A stretch of DNA of 56,024 nucleotides from Roseburia sp. (GCA_023662875.1 JAMPIG010000011.1:1-56024), one strand, 5' to 3'. Counted from the first letter of the stretch, positions 26,018 to 35,281 are shown. Notes: generated by a model from the letters alone, not told the origin. Numbers and translations are program-made.

Positions 26018-27148
26018 ATGGAAGAAAATGCGAACAGACAAAAAAGCATGCAGGAAGACCTCCCGAAGAAAACCCTGTGGGAAGCGGTGCGCGATTTTCT
26101 AAAAAAGGATCTCGTCCAATACATTGTAAAACGGGTTCTGATGTTTATTCCCACCCTGCTTTTGATTTCTATCCTGGTTTTCTTCGTGATCCAGCTTCCG
26201 CCCGGGGACTACGTTTCCGCTCACATCGCCGCCCTGGCGACAGAGGGCGAAATTGTAGACGGCGATTACGCAGCCCAGCTGCGCGCGGACTACGGACTGG
26301 ATCTGCCGATTTACGAGCAGTATTTTAAATGGATCAAGGATATTATCTGGACTCCCACGGATTCCACCTATTACCGCTTATACGGCTCTCACCATAACTG
26401 GAAGTATTCCTTCGCCTACGGGCGGGACGTCTGGGACGTGGTGGACGACCGGCTGGGCCTGACGATCCTGGTCACGGCGATCATCATGATCTTCCAGTAC
26501 GCGGTATCCCTTCCCATCGCGGTCTACGCCTCCACCCATCAGTACTCCGTGGGAGATTATATCTCCTCGGTCATCGGTTTCCTGGGGGCGGCAATCCCGA
26601 ACTTTATTCTGGCGATCGTGCTGATGTACCTGTCCTATAAGTGGACGGGAAATGCAAATGTGGGCCTGTTTACTCAGGAGATGCTGCAAAACGGCGTTCA
26701 CTTATATAATTTCGGCGACTTTTTAAAGAGAATGATTATCCCGATCATCGTCATCGGCACCAGCGGCACCTGCGGCATCATCCGTTCCGTCCGGGCCCAG
26801 ATGCTGGATGAGGTGGGCCGTCAATACACCCTGACCGCAAGGGCAAAGGGCGTTCCGGAGCGCACCATCGTCATGAAGTACTGCTTCCGGGCGGCAATCA
26901 ACCCTACCGTCTCCGGCCTGGGCGGCGTTCTCTCCAGCCTGTTCTCCGGTTCCACGGTGACCGCCATGGTTCTGAACATGCAGATTCAGGGTCCTGTCCT
27001 TCTGAAGGCTCTCCAGGTTCAGGATATGTACCTTGCAGGAGCAATCGTTATGGTTCAGGCCGTTCTGGTTGTGATCGGCGTTCTCTTCTCCGATATCGCG
27101 CTGGCGTTCCTGGATCCCAGAATCCGTTATTCGGGAGGTGGCAGATAA
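26018..27148 (+). CDS. ABC transporter permease, OppB/DppB type
   Basis: About 376 residues from the ATG at 26018, with AAAGGGAA upstream; an earlier in-frame ATG at 25934 overlaps the repeat hairpin and is unlikely. It has an N-terminal membrane anchor (IPTLLLISILVFFVIQLPPGDY) and five further membrane segments. The coupling motif region (IIRSVRAQMLDEVGRQYTLTARAKG) lies before the end. It forms the channel together with the next gene product. An inserted periplasmic loop (about residues 95-135) is longer than in classical OppB. The stop codon overlaps the next start (TAATG). Confidence 0.9.
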   Translation: MEENANRQKSMQEDLPKKTLWEAVRDFLKKDLVQYIVKRVLMFIPTLLLISILVFFVIQLPPGDYVSAHIAALATEGEIVDGDYAAQLRADYGLDLPIYEQYFKWIKDIIWTPTDSTYYRLYGSHHNWKYSFAYGRDVWDVVDDRLGLTILVTAIIMIFQYAVSLPIAVYASTHQYSVGDYISSVIGFLGAAIPNFILAIVLMYLSYKWTGNANVGLFTQEMLQNGVHLYNFGDFLKRMIIPIIVIGTSGTCGIIRSVRAQMLDEVGRQYTLTARAKGVPERTIVMKYCFRAAINPTVSGLGGVLSSLFSGSTVTAMVLNMQIQGPVLLKALQVQDMYLAGAIVMVQAVLVVIGVLFSDIALAFLDPRIRYSGGGR

Positions 27149-28269
27149 TGTTTAAGAAAAAACAGAAAACAAACGAAGATTATTATCTTGCTTCCCAATG
27201 GACTCTGATGGGAAGGAAACTGAAAAAACATAAGCTGGCGAAGATTTCCATCGCTATCCTGCTGGTCTTATATCTGGGCGCGCTCTTCGCGGACTTCCTT
27301 GCGCCTTATTCCCTGGAGGAGTTTGACTCCCTGTATAAGGACAGCGCCCCGACGAAGATCCACTGTATGCACGAGGGAAAGTTCGTAGGCCCCTTCGTCT
27401 ACAAACAGGAAAAGACCATCAACAAGACAGACTTCTCCATCACGATCACGGAGGATACCTCCGAATACTATAAGCTGAAGTTCTTCGTACACGGCACAGA
27501 ATATAAAATCCTCTGGCTGATTCCCTGCGATCTCCATCTCTTCGGCGTAAGCGAGGGAAGCAACGGCGGAACCGGGGCGAAGATCATGCTCTTCGGCACG
27601 GACACCCTGGGACGGGATATCTTCTCCCGCGTCCTTTTAGGCAGCCGGATCTCCCTGACAATCCCCTTTGCCAGCGCGGTGATCAGCTTCTTCCTGGGCG
27701 TCTCCATCGGTTCGATCTCCGGTTACTTCGGCGGGGCCGTTGATATCGCGATCCAGCGTATCATCGAGGTCATCGGGGCCGTGCCTCAGATTCCCCTCTG
27801 GATGGCTCTCTCCGCGGCGATTCCTCCTGGAATCTCCACCGTAAAGATGTATTTCTACATAACGATCATCCTCTCCTTCATCAACTGGACCGGCATGGCC
27901 CGGGTGGTGCGGGGCAAGTTCCTGTCCCTGAAGAACGAGGATTATGTTATGGCGGCGAGGCTCTCCGGCGTTTCCACCTGGAAGATTATCTGGAAGCATC
28001 TGGTTCCCGGCTTCATGAGCTACCTGATCGTCTCGATCACCTTAGGTATCCCGGGATCCATCGTCGGCGAGACCTCCATGTCCTACCTGGGACTGGGCAT
28101 CAAATCCCCCGCTACCAGCTGGGGCGTGCTGCTGCAGGAGGCCAGCTCCGTCACCGACGTTGCCAGCCATCCTCACAAGCTGATCCCGATTCTTTTTGTG
28201 ACGATCACTGTCCTTGCCTTTAACTTCCTGGGCGACGGAATCCGTGACGCTGCAGACCCGTACAAGTAG
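27148..28269 (+). CDS. ABC transporter permease, OppC/DppC type
   Basis: A 373-residue permease with a first membrane segment near residue 30-50 (ISIAILLVLYLGALFADFLAPY) and five more after residue 160. The coupling loop is VVRGKFLSLKNEDYVMAARLSGVS. Between the first and second segments lies an unusually large extracytoplasmic insertion of about 85-100 residues (roughly 55-140), predicted beta-rich and containing HGTEYKILWLIPCDLHLFG. Similar insertions occur in some oligosaccharide-type Opp systems and may contact the large binding protein (inference). Translation is coupled to the upstream permease. Confidence 0.9.
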   Translation: MFKKKQKTNEDYYLASQWTLMGRKLKKHKLAKISIAILLVLYLGALFADFLAPYSLEEFDSLYKDSAPTKIHCMHEGKFVGPFVYKQEKTINKTDFSITITEDTSEYYKLKFFVHGTEYKILWLIPCDLHLFGVSEGSNGGTGAKIMLFGTDTLGRDIFSRVLLGSRISLTIPFASAVISFFLGVSIGSISGYFGGAVDIAIQRIIEVIGAVPQIPLWMALSAAIPPGISTVKMYFYITIILSFINWTGMARVVRGKFLSLKNEDYVMAARLSGVSTWKIIWKHLVPGFMSYLIVSITLGIPGSIVGETSMSYLGLGIKSPATSWGVLLQEASSVTDVASHPHKLIPILFVTITVLAFNFLGDGIRDAADPYK

Positions 28270-28322
28270 AAGCTGCTTCCTGATATGGAACCAACGCCCG
28301 TCAAACCGGGCAAGGAGTGAAC

Positions 28323-28373
28323 GGTTGAAGAGATTCAACCTCCTTGATTGAAATGTGCGCCGCAGCGCGCACA
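28323..28373 (+). repeat. Two hairpins between the permease and ATPase genes
   Basis: GGTTGAA gaga TTCAACC (28323-28340) and TGTGCGC cgcagc GCGCACA (28354-28373) are perfect inverted repeats in the leader of the ATPase gene. Neither is followed by a T run, so mRNA processing or stability is more likely than termination. Confidence 0.6.
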
Positions 28374-28386
28374 GATGGGAGTAAAC

Positions 28387-29448
28387 ATGAACAATGATAA
28401 TATTCTTGAAGTCAAAGACCTCCATGTTGACATTCATATGACGGAGGGACTTCTGACAGCGGTCCGGGGCGTGAACTTTGAGATGAAAAAGGGCGAGACG
28501 CTGGGGCTGGTAGGCGAGTCCGGCTGCGGAAAATCCCTGACCTGTAAGGCGATTCTGGGCATCAACGATAAAAAATGCGTACCCAGCGGGCAGATCCTGT
28601 TCGATTCCGAGGGAATGGGTCAGATCGACCTTCTCTCCCTGGATCAAAAGGGCAAGGAAATCCGCTCCATCCGCGGCAAGGAAATCTCCATGATTTTCCA
28701 GGAGCCCATGGTAGCCTTTTCCCCGATGTATACCATCGGCAACCAGATCAACGAGGCGACCCGGCTGCATATTACGAAGGACAAGAAAAAGTCAAAGGAA
28801 ATTTCCATGGAGGTCATGCGCAAGGTCGGCATCGCCAACGTGGAAAAGCGTTACAATCAATATCCCCACGAGTTCTCCGGCGGTATGCTGCAGCGCGCCC
28901 TGATCGCCATGGCGCTGGTCTGCAATCCCAAGATGCTGATCGCCGACGAGCCTACTACCGCCCTGGACGTTACGATTCAGGCGCAGATTCTGGAGCTGAT
29001 GAAGGAGCTGCAGAAGGATTTCAATATGGCCATCCTCTTTATCACCCACGATCTCGGCGTCGTCGCGAAAATGTGCGACCGCGTAGCCGTCATGTACCTG
29101 GGCAAGATCGTGGAGAGCGCGGATGCCATGGAAATCTATAAGAATCCCCAGCATCCCTATACCCGCGGACTGATCGGCTCCGTCCATAAGATCGGCTCCC
29201 GGAAGGAAGACCGGCTGTTCTCTATCGAGGGAACCGTGCCTCTGGCTATGAACCTTCCGAAGGCCTGCGGCTTCTACGACCGCTGCGACGCCCGCATCGA
29301 GGGGCTCTGCGACAAGGCCGAGCCGGATCTCGTCGAAATCGAACCGGGACACAAGGTTGCCTGCTTTAACTGTCCTCACGAGGCCTGCCGGGCGGAGAGA
29401 GCGAGGGTTGAGGCGCTTTTGAAGAAAGGGGGAACCGATCAGGCATGA
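28387..29448 (+). CDS. ABC transporter ATP-binding protein, OppD/DppD type
   Basis: About 353 residues from the ATG at 28387 (TGGGAG upstream). Walker A is GESGCGKS near residue 42. The signature motif is [15 protein letters not shown], Walker B is [12 protein letters not shown], and the switch His is in [11 protein letters not shown]. The C-terminal oligopeptide-transporter domain has the Cys cluster [19 protein letters not shown] and a further pair at the end, which may hold an iron-sulfur centre as in DppD relatives. It powers the permease pair. The next ATPase starts 4 nt before its stop (ATGA overlap). Confidence 0.93.
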   Translation: MNNDNILEVKDLHVDIHMTEGLLTAVRGVNFEMKKGETLGLVGESGCGKSLTCKAILGINDKKCVPSGQILFDSEGMGQIDLLSLDQKGKEIRSIRGKEISMIFQEPMVAFSPMYTIGNQINEATRLHITKDKKKSKEISMEVMRKVGIANVEKRYNQYPHEFSGGMLQRALIAMALVCNPKMLIADEPTTALDVTIQAQILELMKELQKDFNMAILFITHDLGVVAKMCDRVAVMYLGKIVESADAMEIYKNPQHPYTRGLIGSVHKIGSRKEDRLFSIEGTVPLAMNLPKACGFYDRCDARIEGLCDKAEPDLVEIEPGHKVACFNCPHEACRAERARVEALLKKGGTDQA

Positions 29449-30461
29449 AGAGAGACACTATCTTAGAGGTCAAGGGACTGCATAAGCGTTTTACGTCCAA
29501 AGGCGTCACGGTAAAGGCCGTCACGGATGTCAGCTTTGACGTAAAGCCGGGCGAAACCATCGGTATCGTAGGCGAGTCCGGCTGCGGCAAGACGACGTTG
29601 GGACGCTGTATCGTCCGCGCCTATAACGCTTCCGAGGGCGAGGTCTTCTACCGCACGAAGAGCGGCGAGGAAGTAGACTTCTTAAAGGTTGACAAGAAAA
29701 AGATGAAGGAAATCCGCAAGGAAATCCAGATGATCTTCCAGGATCCCTATTCCTCGCTGGATCCCAGGATGACCGTCCTCGATATCATCAAGGAGCCCCT
29801 GAAAGCGAATTTCCCGAATATGTCGAAGGACGAGATGGATCAGAAGGCAAAGGCTATGGCCGAAAAGGTGGGCTTAAATCCCACCTACCTGATGCGTTAT
29901 CCCCACGCCTTCTCCGGCGGACAGCGCCAGCGTATCGGGATTGCCAGGGCACTGGTCATCGAGCCCCAGATCATCGTCTGCGACGAAGCCGTATCCGCCC
30001 TGGACGTATCCATCCAGGCGCAGGTCATCAACCTGCTGCGGGATCTGCAGAAGGAGCTGAATCTGACCTACCTGTTTATCAGCCATGATCTTTCGGTAGT
30101 AGAGCATATTTCCGACAAGGTCGGCGTTATGTATCTGGGAAGGATGGTGGAATTCGGGCCGGCGGAGGATATGTTTGAAAAGCCCATGCACCCCTATACG
30201 GAGGCGCTGCTCTCCGCGGTGCCCGTTGCGGATCCTACGATTCAGATGGATCGTATCCCCCTGAAGGGCGAAATCCCGAACCCGGCCAACCCGCCCAGCG
30301 GCTGCTACTTCCACGAGAGATGCCACTACTGCATCGAAAAGTGCAAGACGGAATCCCCGGAGCTGACGCAGATGCCTGACGGCAGATTCTGTGCCTGCCA
30401 CCGCGCGAAGGAGCTGGAGCTGCGGGGCTTCACCTACGACGAAGGAGCGAAGGCACAGTAA
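29445..30461 (+). CDS. ABC transporter ATP-binding protein, OppF/DppF type
   Basis: A 338-residue ATPase with Walker [10 protein letters not shown] near residue 45, signature [15 protein letters not shown], Walker [13 protein letters not shown] and switch His in [11 protein letters not shown]. The C-terminal domain carries Cys residues in [17 protein letters not shown]. It forms the heterodimeric motor with the preceding OppD-type protein. The start overlaps the upstream stop by 4 nt, so the subunits are made together. The order binding protein, two permeases, two ATPases is the classical Opp/Dpp operon. Confidence 0.93.
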   Translation: MKRDTILEVKGLHKRFTSKGVTVKAVTDVSFDVKPGETIGIVGESGCGKTTLGRCIVRAYNASEGEVFYRTKSGEEVDFLKVDKKKMKEIRKEIQMIFQDPYSSLDPRMTVLDIIKEPLKANFPNMSKDEMDQKAKAMAEKVGLNPTYLMRYPHAFSGGQRQRIGIARALVIEPQIIVCDEAVSALDVSIQAQVINLLRDLQKELNLTYLFISHDLSVVEHISDKVGVMYLGRMVEFGPAEDMFEKPMHPYTEALLSAVPVADPTIQMDRIPLKGEIPNPANPPSGCYFHERCHYCIEKCKTESPELTQMPDGRFCACHRAKELELRGFTYDEGAKAQ

Positions 30462-30488
30462 GTCAACCTTGCTGGCTTGACTCATTGT

Positions 30489-30546
30489 TCGCGAAAATTT
30501 TACTGTCATGAACAATAGAATTTACGCCTCGCGAAAATTCTATTGT
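30489..30546. repeat. Direct repeat with AT-rich hairpin
   Basis: TCGCGAAAATTYTAYTGTCA occurs at about 30489 and again at 30530, a 41-nt period. Within it ACAATAGAATTT (30512-30523) pairs perfectly with AAATTCTATTGT (30535-30546). The arms are nearly those of the hairpin at 25908-25937. Confidence 0.6.
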
Positions 30547-30566
30547 CACGAATCATAAGAATGACT

Positions 30567-30600
30567 CCTTCGAAGCAAAACGCCTCGAAGGGGCTTTCTT
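30567..30600 (+). terminator. Probable terminator after the transporter operon
   Basis: CCTTCGA (30567-30573) pairs with TCGAAGG (30585-30591), followed by GGCTTTCTTTCTCT. The T tract is interrupted, so efficiency is uncertain. Confidence 0.5.
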
Positions 30601-30604
30601 TCTC

Positions 30605-30633
30605 TTGACAAGAACCGTTCCTTCGGCTATACT
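30605..30633 (+). promoter_or_regulatory. Sigma-A promoter for the Mn riboswitch and mntP
   Basis: TTGACA (30605-30610), a 17-nt spacer and TATACT (30628-30633): a near-consensus promoter. Transcription would start at about 30640, just before the riboswitch. Confidence 0.85.
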
Positions 30634-30649
30634 ACAGATTAGCATTTGC

Positions 30650-30750
30650 TGTGAGGGAGTAGTCAACGGCTTCGGCTGTGGCAATATCAACATAATGACG
30701 GTCTTCGTCTGGTATTGCCGAAGCAATTTTTTGCGATGATGAGACTCATG
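30650..30750 (+). promoter_or_regulatory. Manganese riboswitch, yybP-ykoY class
   Basis: Helix P1 is TGTGAG (30650-30655) with CTCATG (30745-30750). Directly inside it are the conserved GGAGTAG (30656-30662) and GAGA (30741-30744) of this class. An inner helix GGCAATA/TATTGCC lies at about 30680-30718. The P1 3' strand is also the beginning of the terminator stem at 30743-30785, so folding with Mn2+ would block termination and turn the gene on. The next gene is the Mn exporter mntP, a known member of this regulon. Class, layout and gene all agree. Confidence 0.9.
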
Positions 30751-30792
30751 GGCAATTATGAAACGCGCATAATTGTCCATGAGTCTTTTTTC
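30743..30792 (+). terminator. Riboswitch-controlled terminator before mntP
   Basis: GACTCATGGGCAATTATG (30743-30760) pairs with CATAATTGTCCATGAGTC (30768-30785) through one G-T pair, followed by TTTTTT. It overlaps helix P1 of the riboswitch, making the two structures exclusive. Confidence 0.92.
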
Positions 30793-30838
30793 TTCTCCCG
30801 CACTTCCCGTCATGTCAGCAAAAGAGGAGGAAAATCCT

Positions 30839-31414
30839 ATGAGTCTGTTTACCTTATTTGTCACCGCCGTCGGGCTGTCCATGGACGCCTTCGCCGTCTC
30901 CGTCTGCAAGGGTCTTGCCATGAAAAAGCTTTCCCTGAAAAACGCCCTTATCGTCGGTCTCTGGTTCGGCGGCTTTCAGGCGCTGATGCCGACGGTCGGC
31001 TATCTGCTGGGAGCCCGCTTTCAGAACGCCGTATCTGCAATCGACCACTGGATCGCTTTCGTGCTGCTCGCGCTGATCGGCGCAAATATGCTTCGGGAAG
31101 CCTTCTCCCGGGAGGAAGAGCCCGCAGACGACTCCGTATCCTTCAAGGTCATGCTGCCCCTTGCGATCGCCACGAGCATCGACGCGCTGGCCGTAGGGAT
31201 TACATACGCCTTCCTCCAGGTTCGCATCATCCCGGCCGTATCCCTGATCGGCGCAACTACCTTCGTCCTGTCCGCCGTCGGGGTAAAAATCGGCAATGTC
31301 TTCGGTCTGAAATATAAAACCCGGGCGGAAATCGCAGGCGGCGTCATCCTGATTCTGATGGGCGTCAAAATCCTGCTGGAGCACCTGGGCGTCCCTTTTC
31401 TCAATCAGTTTTAA
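30839..31414 (+). CDS. mntP: Manganese efflux pump MntP
   Basis: About 191 residues from the ATG at 30839, with GAGGAGG upstream; this matches the usual MntP length. There are six membrane segments in two related halves, with conserved acidic residues in [15 protein letters not shown] (about 10-25) and [16 protein letters not shown] (about 105-120). It exports Mn2+ across the plasma membrane and protects from manganese excess. Control by the upstream Mn riboswitch confirms the substrate. It is its own transcription unit within the carbohydrate locus. Confidence 0.96.
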   Translation: MSLFTLFVTAVGLSMDAFAVSVCKGLAMKKLSLKNALIVGLWFGGFQALMPTVGYLLGARFQNAVSAIDHWIAFVLLALIGANMLREAFSREEEPADDSVSFKVMLPLAIATSIDALAVGITYAFLQVRIIPAVSLIGATTFVLSAVGVKIGNVFGLKYKTRAEIAGGVILILMGVKILLEHLGVPFLNQF

Positions 31415-31475
31415 AAGCCGGGCGGCTTCTCGTCACGGGCGGATTCGGAAAACATCCCAAATTCGTGCTGTTCGT

Positions 31476-31503
31476 CAAAAATGCGGACTCCGTCGAGTCC
31501 GCA
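31476..31503 (-). terminator. Intrinsic terminator for the GH105 gene
   Basis: On the minus strand TGCGGACTC / GAGTCCGCA (31482-31503) forms a perfect 9-bp stem with a 4-nt loop followed by TTTTT. It lies about 140 nt beyond the GH105 stop codon. The rest of the gap 31415-31641 shows no gene. Confidence 0.75.
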
Positions 31504-31641
31504 CCTCAATTATCTGTTTCTGGCAAAATGAAGTCTCTCGCGATTCCGGTTCCCGTCGGATTCAAAATACATTGTCATTCCAGAAATTCCGTTCCGCTTT
31601 TATCTCTTCGGGTGTCATTCCCTAGCTTATCATGAGATTGC

Positions 31642-32784
31642 TCAATCTTCAAGCCGCCTCAGCTCCGTATAGGCCAACAACAGCGGCCCTACGCCCTTTG
31701 CGTCGTTCTCCACTACCGGCTCCGACATATAATAGTCAAAGCTTCCGTCCCGGCGGAGATTATCCGCAGGCCCCAGCCCCGCCACCAGGCAGATTCCGCC
31801 TAAGTTCAGGCCCTCCTCCGTCTCCTTGAGATACCTGTCGCAAATCCCGCGGAAAGCCTTCAGACCGTATTCCCGATAGTTTTCCGGCAGGAAGCCCAGC
31901 CGCACGCCCTTCAGCAGGGAATAAGCCATGATCGCGCTTCCGCTGGTCTCCAGATAATTCGGCTCCCTTCCCGGAAGAGCGGGCAGCTGATACCACATAC
32001 CGCTCTCATCCTGGAATTTCAGCATATCCTCCATCAGCTGCAAAAAGACCTTTTTCAGATTCTCATACTCCTCCCGGTAGTCCTCCCCCGGCTCGCACTT
32101 CGCCAGCGTATCCAGAAGCGCCATAGAATACCATCCCAGCGCCCGGAGCCAGAAGTTTTTGGAAAGCCCGGTCTCCCTGTCGCACCAGAATACTTCCTTC
32201 GACGCGTCGTAGCCGTGATAATACAGGCCTGTCTTTTCATCCCGCATATGCTTCACCACATTCGCAAACTGGGCGAAGATATCGCCGTAATGTTCCCTGT
32301 TGTTGAATTTCGTCTCATACTCCATGTAAAAGGGCTGCCCCATATACATTCCGTCCAGCCAGACCTGATTCGGGTAAATCTTCTTATGCCAGAAATTTCC
32401 CTCCGACGTCCTGGGCTGATTCCGCACCTGGCTGTAGATCAGGTCGATGGCCTTGCGGTATTTCTCTTTCCCGTTGATCTCATACAGGGCAAATAACGTC
32501 TTTCCGGCGTTGACGTTGTCGATATTGTACTCCTCCGGCGAGTACCCATTGATGCTTCCGTCCTCCCAGACCCGGTGGTCGATAAAGGCGTCCGCAAACT
32601 CGTAATACTTCTTCTCTCCCGTCGCCTGGTAGGTCTCCAGCAGAGCCAGAATCATACACCCGTCAATATAATTCCAGCCCCCCGCCTTCCCGGCCCGGGC
32701 CTTCTCGATATTCCAGACCGGAATATCCAATGTGCTCTTTTCAATCAGTTCGTCAATATACCTTTCAAAAACCGGCAGCTGCAT
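31642..32784 (-). CDS. Unsaturated rhamnogalacturonyl hydrolase, GH105
   Basis: A 380-residue (alpha/alpha)6 barrel of normal YteR length, with no signal peptide, so it is cytoplasmic. Conserved segments are GWNYIDGCMILALLETYQATG, NIDNVNAGKTLFALYE with an active-site-region Asp, VWLDGMYMGQPFYMEY with the presumed catalytic Asp, and WLRALGWYSMALLDTL. It removes the unsaturated galacturonyl residue from rhamnogalacturonan disaccharides made by lyases. It is monocistronic, with GGAGGGGA at the start, a cre-type operator 45 nt upstream and a terminator downstream. It is a second GH105 in the locus besides the HAD fusion. Confidence 0.92.
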   Translation of the reverse strand: MQLPVFERYIDELIEKSTLDIPVWNIEKARAGKAGGWNYIDGCMILALLETYQATGEKKYYEFADAFIDHRVWEDGSINGYSPEEYNIDNVNAGKTLFALYEINGKEKYRKAIDLIYSQVRNQPRTSEGNFWHKKIYPNQVWLDGMYMGQPFYMEYETKFNNREHYGDIFAQFANVVKHMRDEKTGLYYHGYDASKEVFWCDRETGLSKNFWLRALGWYSMALLDTLAKCEPGEDYREEYENLKKVFLQLMEDMLKFQDESGMWYQLPALPGREPNYLETSGSAIMAYSLLKGVRLGFLPENYREYGLKAFRGICDRYLKETEEGLNLGGICLVAGLGPADNLRRDGSFDYYMSEPVVENDAKGVGPLLLAYTELRRLED

Positions 32785-32828
32785 CCTGTCCCCTCCGTTT
32801 CCGAATCCGCCGGATATCCCGGCTTAAC

Positions 32829-32842
32829 TGTAAACGCTTACA
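32829..32842. promoter_or_regulatory. Catabolite-responsive element (CcpA-type operator)
   Basis: TGTAAACGCTTACA fits the cre consensus TGWAANCGNTNWCA at every position and is almost a perfect palindrome. It lies 45 nt upstream of the GH105 start codon, where CcpA or another LacI-family repressor would block transcription. Confidence 0.8.
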
Positions 32843-32899
32843 ACTAAATTTTACCTGTTTCCGCTCTCTTCGTCAACGGGATTTTGCGGCGCATCTTCC

Positions 32900-34465
32900 T
32901 TAGTTCTCCAGCTTTTCAAAATTCAGCGACGCAAGCGCCATAAAGGCCGTCGTAAACAGCAGCAGAAATACATCCATCAGCAAAAAGGCGATCGTCACCC
33001 CTCCCAGCATGTTCCCCAAACCGGCGCCCAGACCCGCCACCAGAATCGCGAATCCCTGCATCAACATCTGAAGCATCTGCTTTCCCACCGCCCCGAAGGT
33101 ATTGCCCGCCACAATCTCCGCCACCGCCAGCGCGTACAGCTTGTTGGCCGAGAGAATGACATAGCCTGCAATCCCCAGCAGAATCAGCGCCGGGGACAGC
33201 CTCATGACAATAGCGCCCGGGATTGTGATCAGCAGCGCGTTGATCAGGCTCTGGATATGCTGGATCGCCGTGGCGTTGACCAGCTTCGCGAAGGAGGTAT
33301 CAGGAATCAGATACGTATAGGGGGACTTCAACTCCTTCGCCCACTTCCCGTTCATGGCCGTAAAAATAAAAATCAGATAAGCGGAGGCCGCCGGAATGAT
33401 AAAGGGCGCAAACTCACCGAAGCCTTCCCGCAGCGCGATCCAGGCGATCCCCAGTCCCGCCGCAAGGGCGATCACCGTCGTCGAGTCAAACAAAAAGAAC
33501 CGTCTCTTCTTATACTCCAAAAGCTGTCGGTCAAAAATAGCCCGGGCTCCCGTTCCCTTCCAGCTGACGCTGGCCTTGCCGAGCTTCTGCTTCCTCCCCA
33601 GCCTTCGCTCCGTGTTGCCTTGTCTCCGGCTGGCGAGCACTTCCTCGTAATCCTCCGCAAACTTCATAGCGTCCTCATAAAAGGCTCCCGTACATTTCAT
33701 GCGCCCGGCCGCCGTCAGCACGGCCAGCGCCAGGCAGAGATAGAGGACGGAGCCGACGAGATTGACCGTCGTCGCTCCCGTAAATAAGAGATGCAATACC
33801 GAGATATACCATCCGATCACCGGCACCATCTGTACCGCATCGCTGTGCAGAAAATGCTTCACGGTCTCAAAGCTTAAGCCCTCCCGAAGATAGAAGACCA
33901 GCGCGATCACGACAAGAACCCCCACCAAGCTGTATGCGCCCCGGATAAACCAGCCTCGCTGCCGCTCCTCCAGCCGCTCCGTCCCGTACAGGAGCAGCAT
34001 GATGCCCCCTTCCAGCACATTCTCCAAAAGGACGGAAAACAGGAAATAGAGAAGCATCTTCCATCCCGGCACGGAAAAGGTAAACAGGCCGCAGAAAACC
34101 GCAAAAAGATTCAGAAGCAGCTGGCTCGGCAGCATCCGCAGATAAGCATAAACTAAGACCCGCTTAGGACTTACCGGCGCGGGAAACAGAAAATGAATAT
34201 CGCTGTTCCGGTAAGCCAGACCTTTTCGCTTTGCGAAGGCGATCAGATTCCCGGGAATCAGCCAGAAGGCAATGACTGTCAACACTCCCGTCAGCCCCTC
34301 CGGCGTATCGATGCCGAACTCTCCCGTCCAGATCCGAAGGCTGAAAGGAAGCGCCAGCATATAAAACAGGATGATAACCAGATAAAAATAGGTGATCGGT
34401 TTATGAACAGCCGTCCTGATCCTGTTTTTCAGCGTCCGCACATAGAGATACCCGATTGCTCCCAT
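32900..34465 (-). CDS. ABC exporter membrane subunit
   Basis: A 521-residue integral membrane protein with about 12 hydrophobic segments, including LVIILFYMLALPFSLRIW, VVIALVFYLREGL, ITIPGAIVMRLSPALILLGIAGY and the C-terminal GGVTIAFLLMDVFLLLFTTAFMAL. A central charged cytoplasmic loop (about residues 265-310) has many Arg and Lys. This architecture matches the putative ABC exporter family of Gram-positive bacteria. It starts 2 nt after the ATP-binding subunit gene ends, with GGAGGT inside the end of that gene. Substrate is unknown. Confidence 0.8.
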   Translation of the reverse strand: MGAIGYLYVRTLKNRIRTAVHKPITYFYLVIILFYMLALPFSLRIWTGEFGIDTPEGLTGVLTVIAFWLIPGNLIAFAKRKGLAYRNSDIHFLFPAPVSPKRVLVYAYLRMLPSQLLLNLFAVFCGLFTFSVPGWKMLLYFLFSVLLENVLEGGIMLLLYGTERLEERQRGWFIRGAYSLVGVLVVIALVFYLREGLSFETVKHFLHSDAVQMVPVIGWYISVLHLLFTGATTVNLVGSVLYLCLALAVLTAAGRMKCTGAFYEDAMKFAEDYEEVLASRRQGNTERRLGRKQKLGKASVSWKGTGARAIFDRQLLEYKKRRFFLFDSTTVIALAAGLGIAWIALREGFGEFAPFIIPAASAYLIFIFTAMNGKWAKELKSPYTYLIPDTSFAKLVNATAIQHIQSLINALLITIPGAIVMRLSPALILLGIAGYVILSANKLYALAVAEIVAGNTFGAVGKQMLQMLMQGFAILVAGLGAGLGNMLGGVTIAFLLMDVFLLLFTTAFMALASLNFEKLEN

Positions 34466-34467
34466 GG

Positions 34468-35220
34468 TCAGACCTCCTCTCCCGCTTCTTCGGCGGACGG
34501 ATTTGCGGCGGACTGGCCCGCAGCGGTTCCGCCCTGTCCCGTCACAGAGAAGAACAGCTCTTCCAGATCCTCGTCCGCCAGCTCCTCCCGGGCGTAAATC
34601 CCCAGAATACGCCCCTTATCCATGACAAAGGTCACATCCCAAAGCTCCTTCACCATCTCCAGCATATGGGTGCTGATCAGGACGGTACACCCCCTGTCCC
34701 GCAGCTCCAGGACGACATCCTTCAGCTCCTTGATCGCCGCGGGATCCAGCCCCACCATAGGCTCATCCAGCAAAATGACGTCCGGCCGGATGATCAGGGC
34801 ACAGCAGATGCTGACCTTCTGCATCATCCCCTTGGAGAGCTCGCTGCCCAGCTTATCCTGCTTGTCCGTCAGCTCAAAGCGATCCAGCAGCCCCCGAATC
34901 TCCTCCTCCGAGATCTCCAGGCCGTAAGCCCTCATAATAAATTCCATATGCTCCCGCACCGTCAGCGCGTCGTACATGCTGGGCATCTCCGGCACATAGG
35001 CAAAGCGCCTCTTCGCCTCCACCGTCCTGGCGTCCAGTCCCTGGATTCGGACGCTCCCCCGATACCGCAGAAGTCCTGCGATACTCTTGATCACCGTGGA
35101 TTTTCCCGCCCCGTTTGGCCCCAGCAGAATCCCTACCTTTCCGTCCGGAACCGTAAAGCCTACCCGATCCGCCGCCAAGACCTTGCCGTATTTTTTCGTC
35201 AGCTCGCTTACCTCTAACAT
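34468..35220 (-). CDS. ABC transporter ATP-binding protein
   Basis: A 250-residue ATPase with Walker A GPNGAGKST near residue 37, Q-loop region FAYVPEMPSMYDALTV, signature LSKGMMQKVSICCAL, Walker B VILLDEPMVGLD and switch His in STHMLEMV. It is of the CcmA/exporter type and pairs with the downstream membrane subunit, which it overlaps functionally and abuts in sequence. GGAGGG precedes the ATG. No substrate can be inferred. Confidence 0.92.
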   Translation of the reverse strand: MLEVSELTKKYGKVLAADRVGFTVPDGKVGILLGPNGAGKSTVIKSIAGLLRYRGSVRIQGLDARTVEAKRRFAYVPEMPSMYDALTVREHMEFIMRAYGLEISEEEIRGLLDRFELTDKQDKLGSELSKGMMQKVSICCALIIRPDVILLDEPMVGLDPAAIKELKDVVLELRDRGCTVLISTHMLEMVKELWDVTFVMDKGRILGIYAREELADEDLEELFFSVTGQGGTAAGQSAANPSAEEAGEEV

Positions 35221-35281
35221 GGTTTCCCTCCTTCTCTACCCTTCCATCATACGGAAGAGCGCCTGGAATTCCTTTACACAC

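Noticed and set aside
30553-30921. A 122-aa ORF on the minus strand opposite the riboswitch and start of mntP
   Set aside because: It is antisense to the promoter, riboswitch and coding start of mntP, has no recognisable domain, and its composition is that of a shadow frame.
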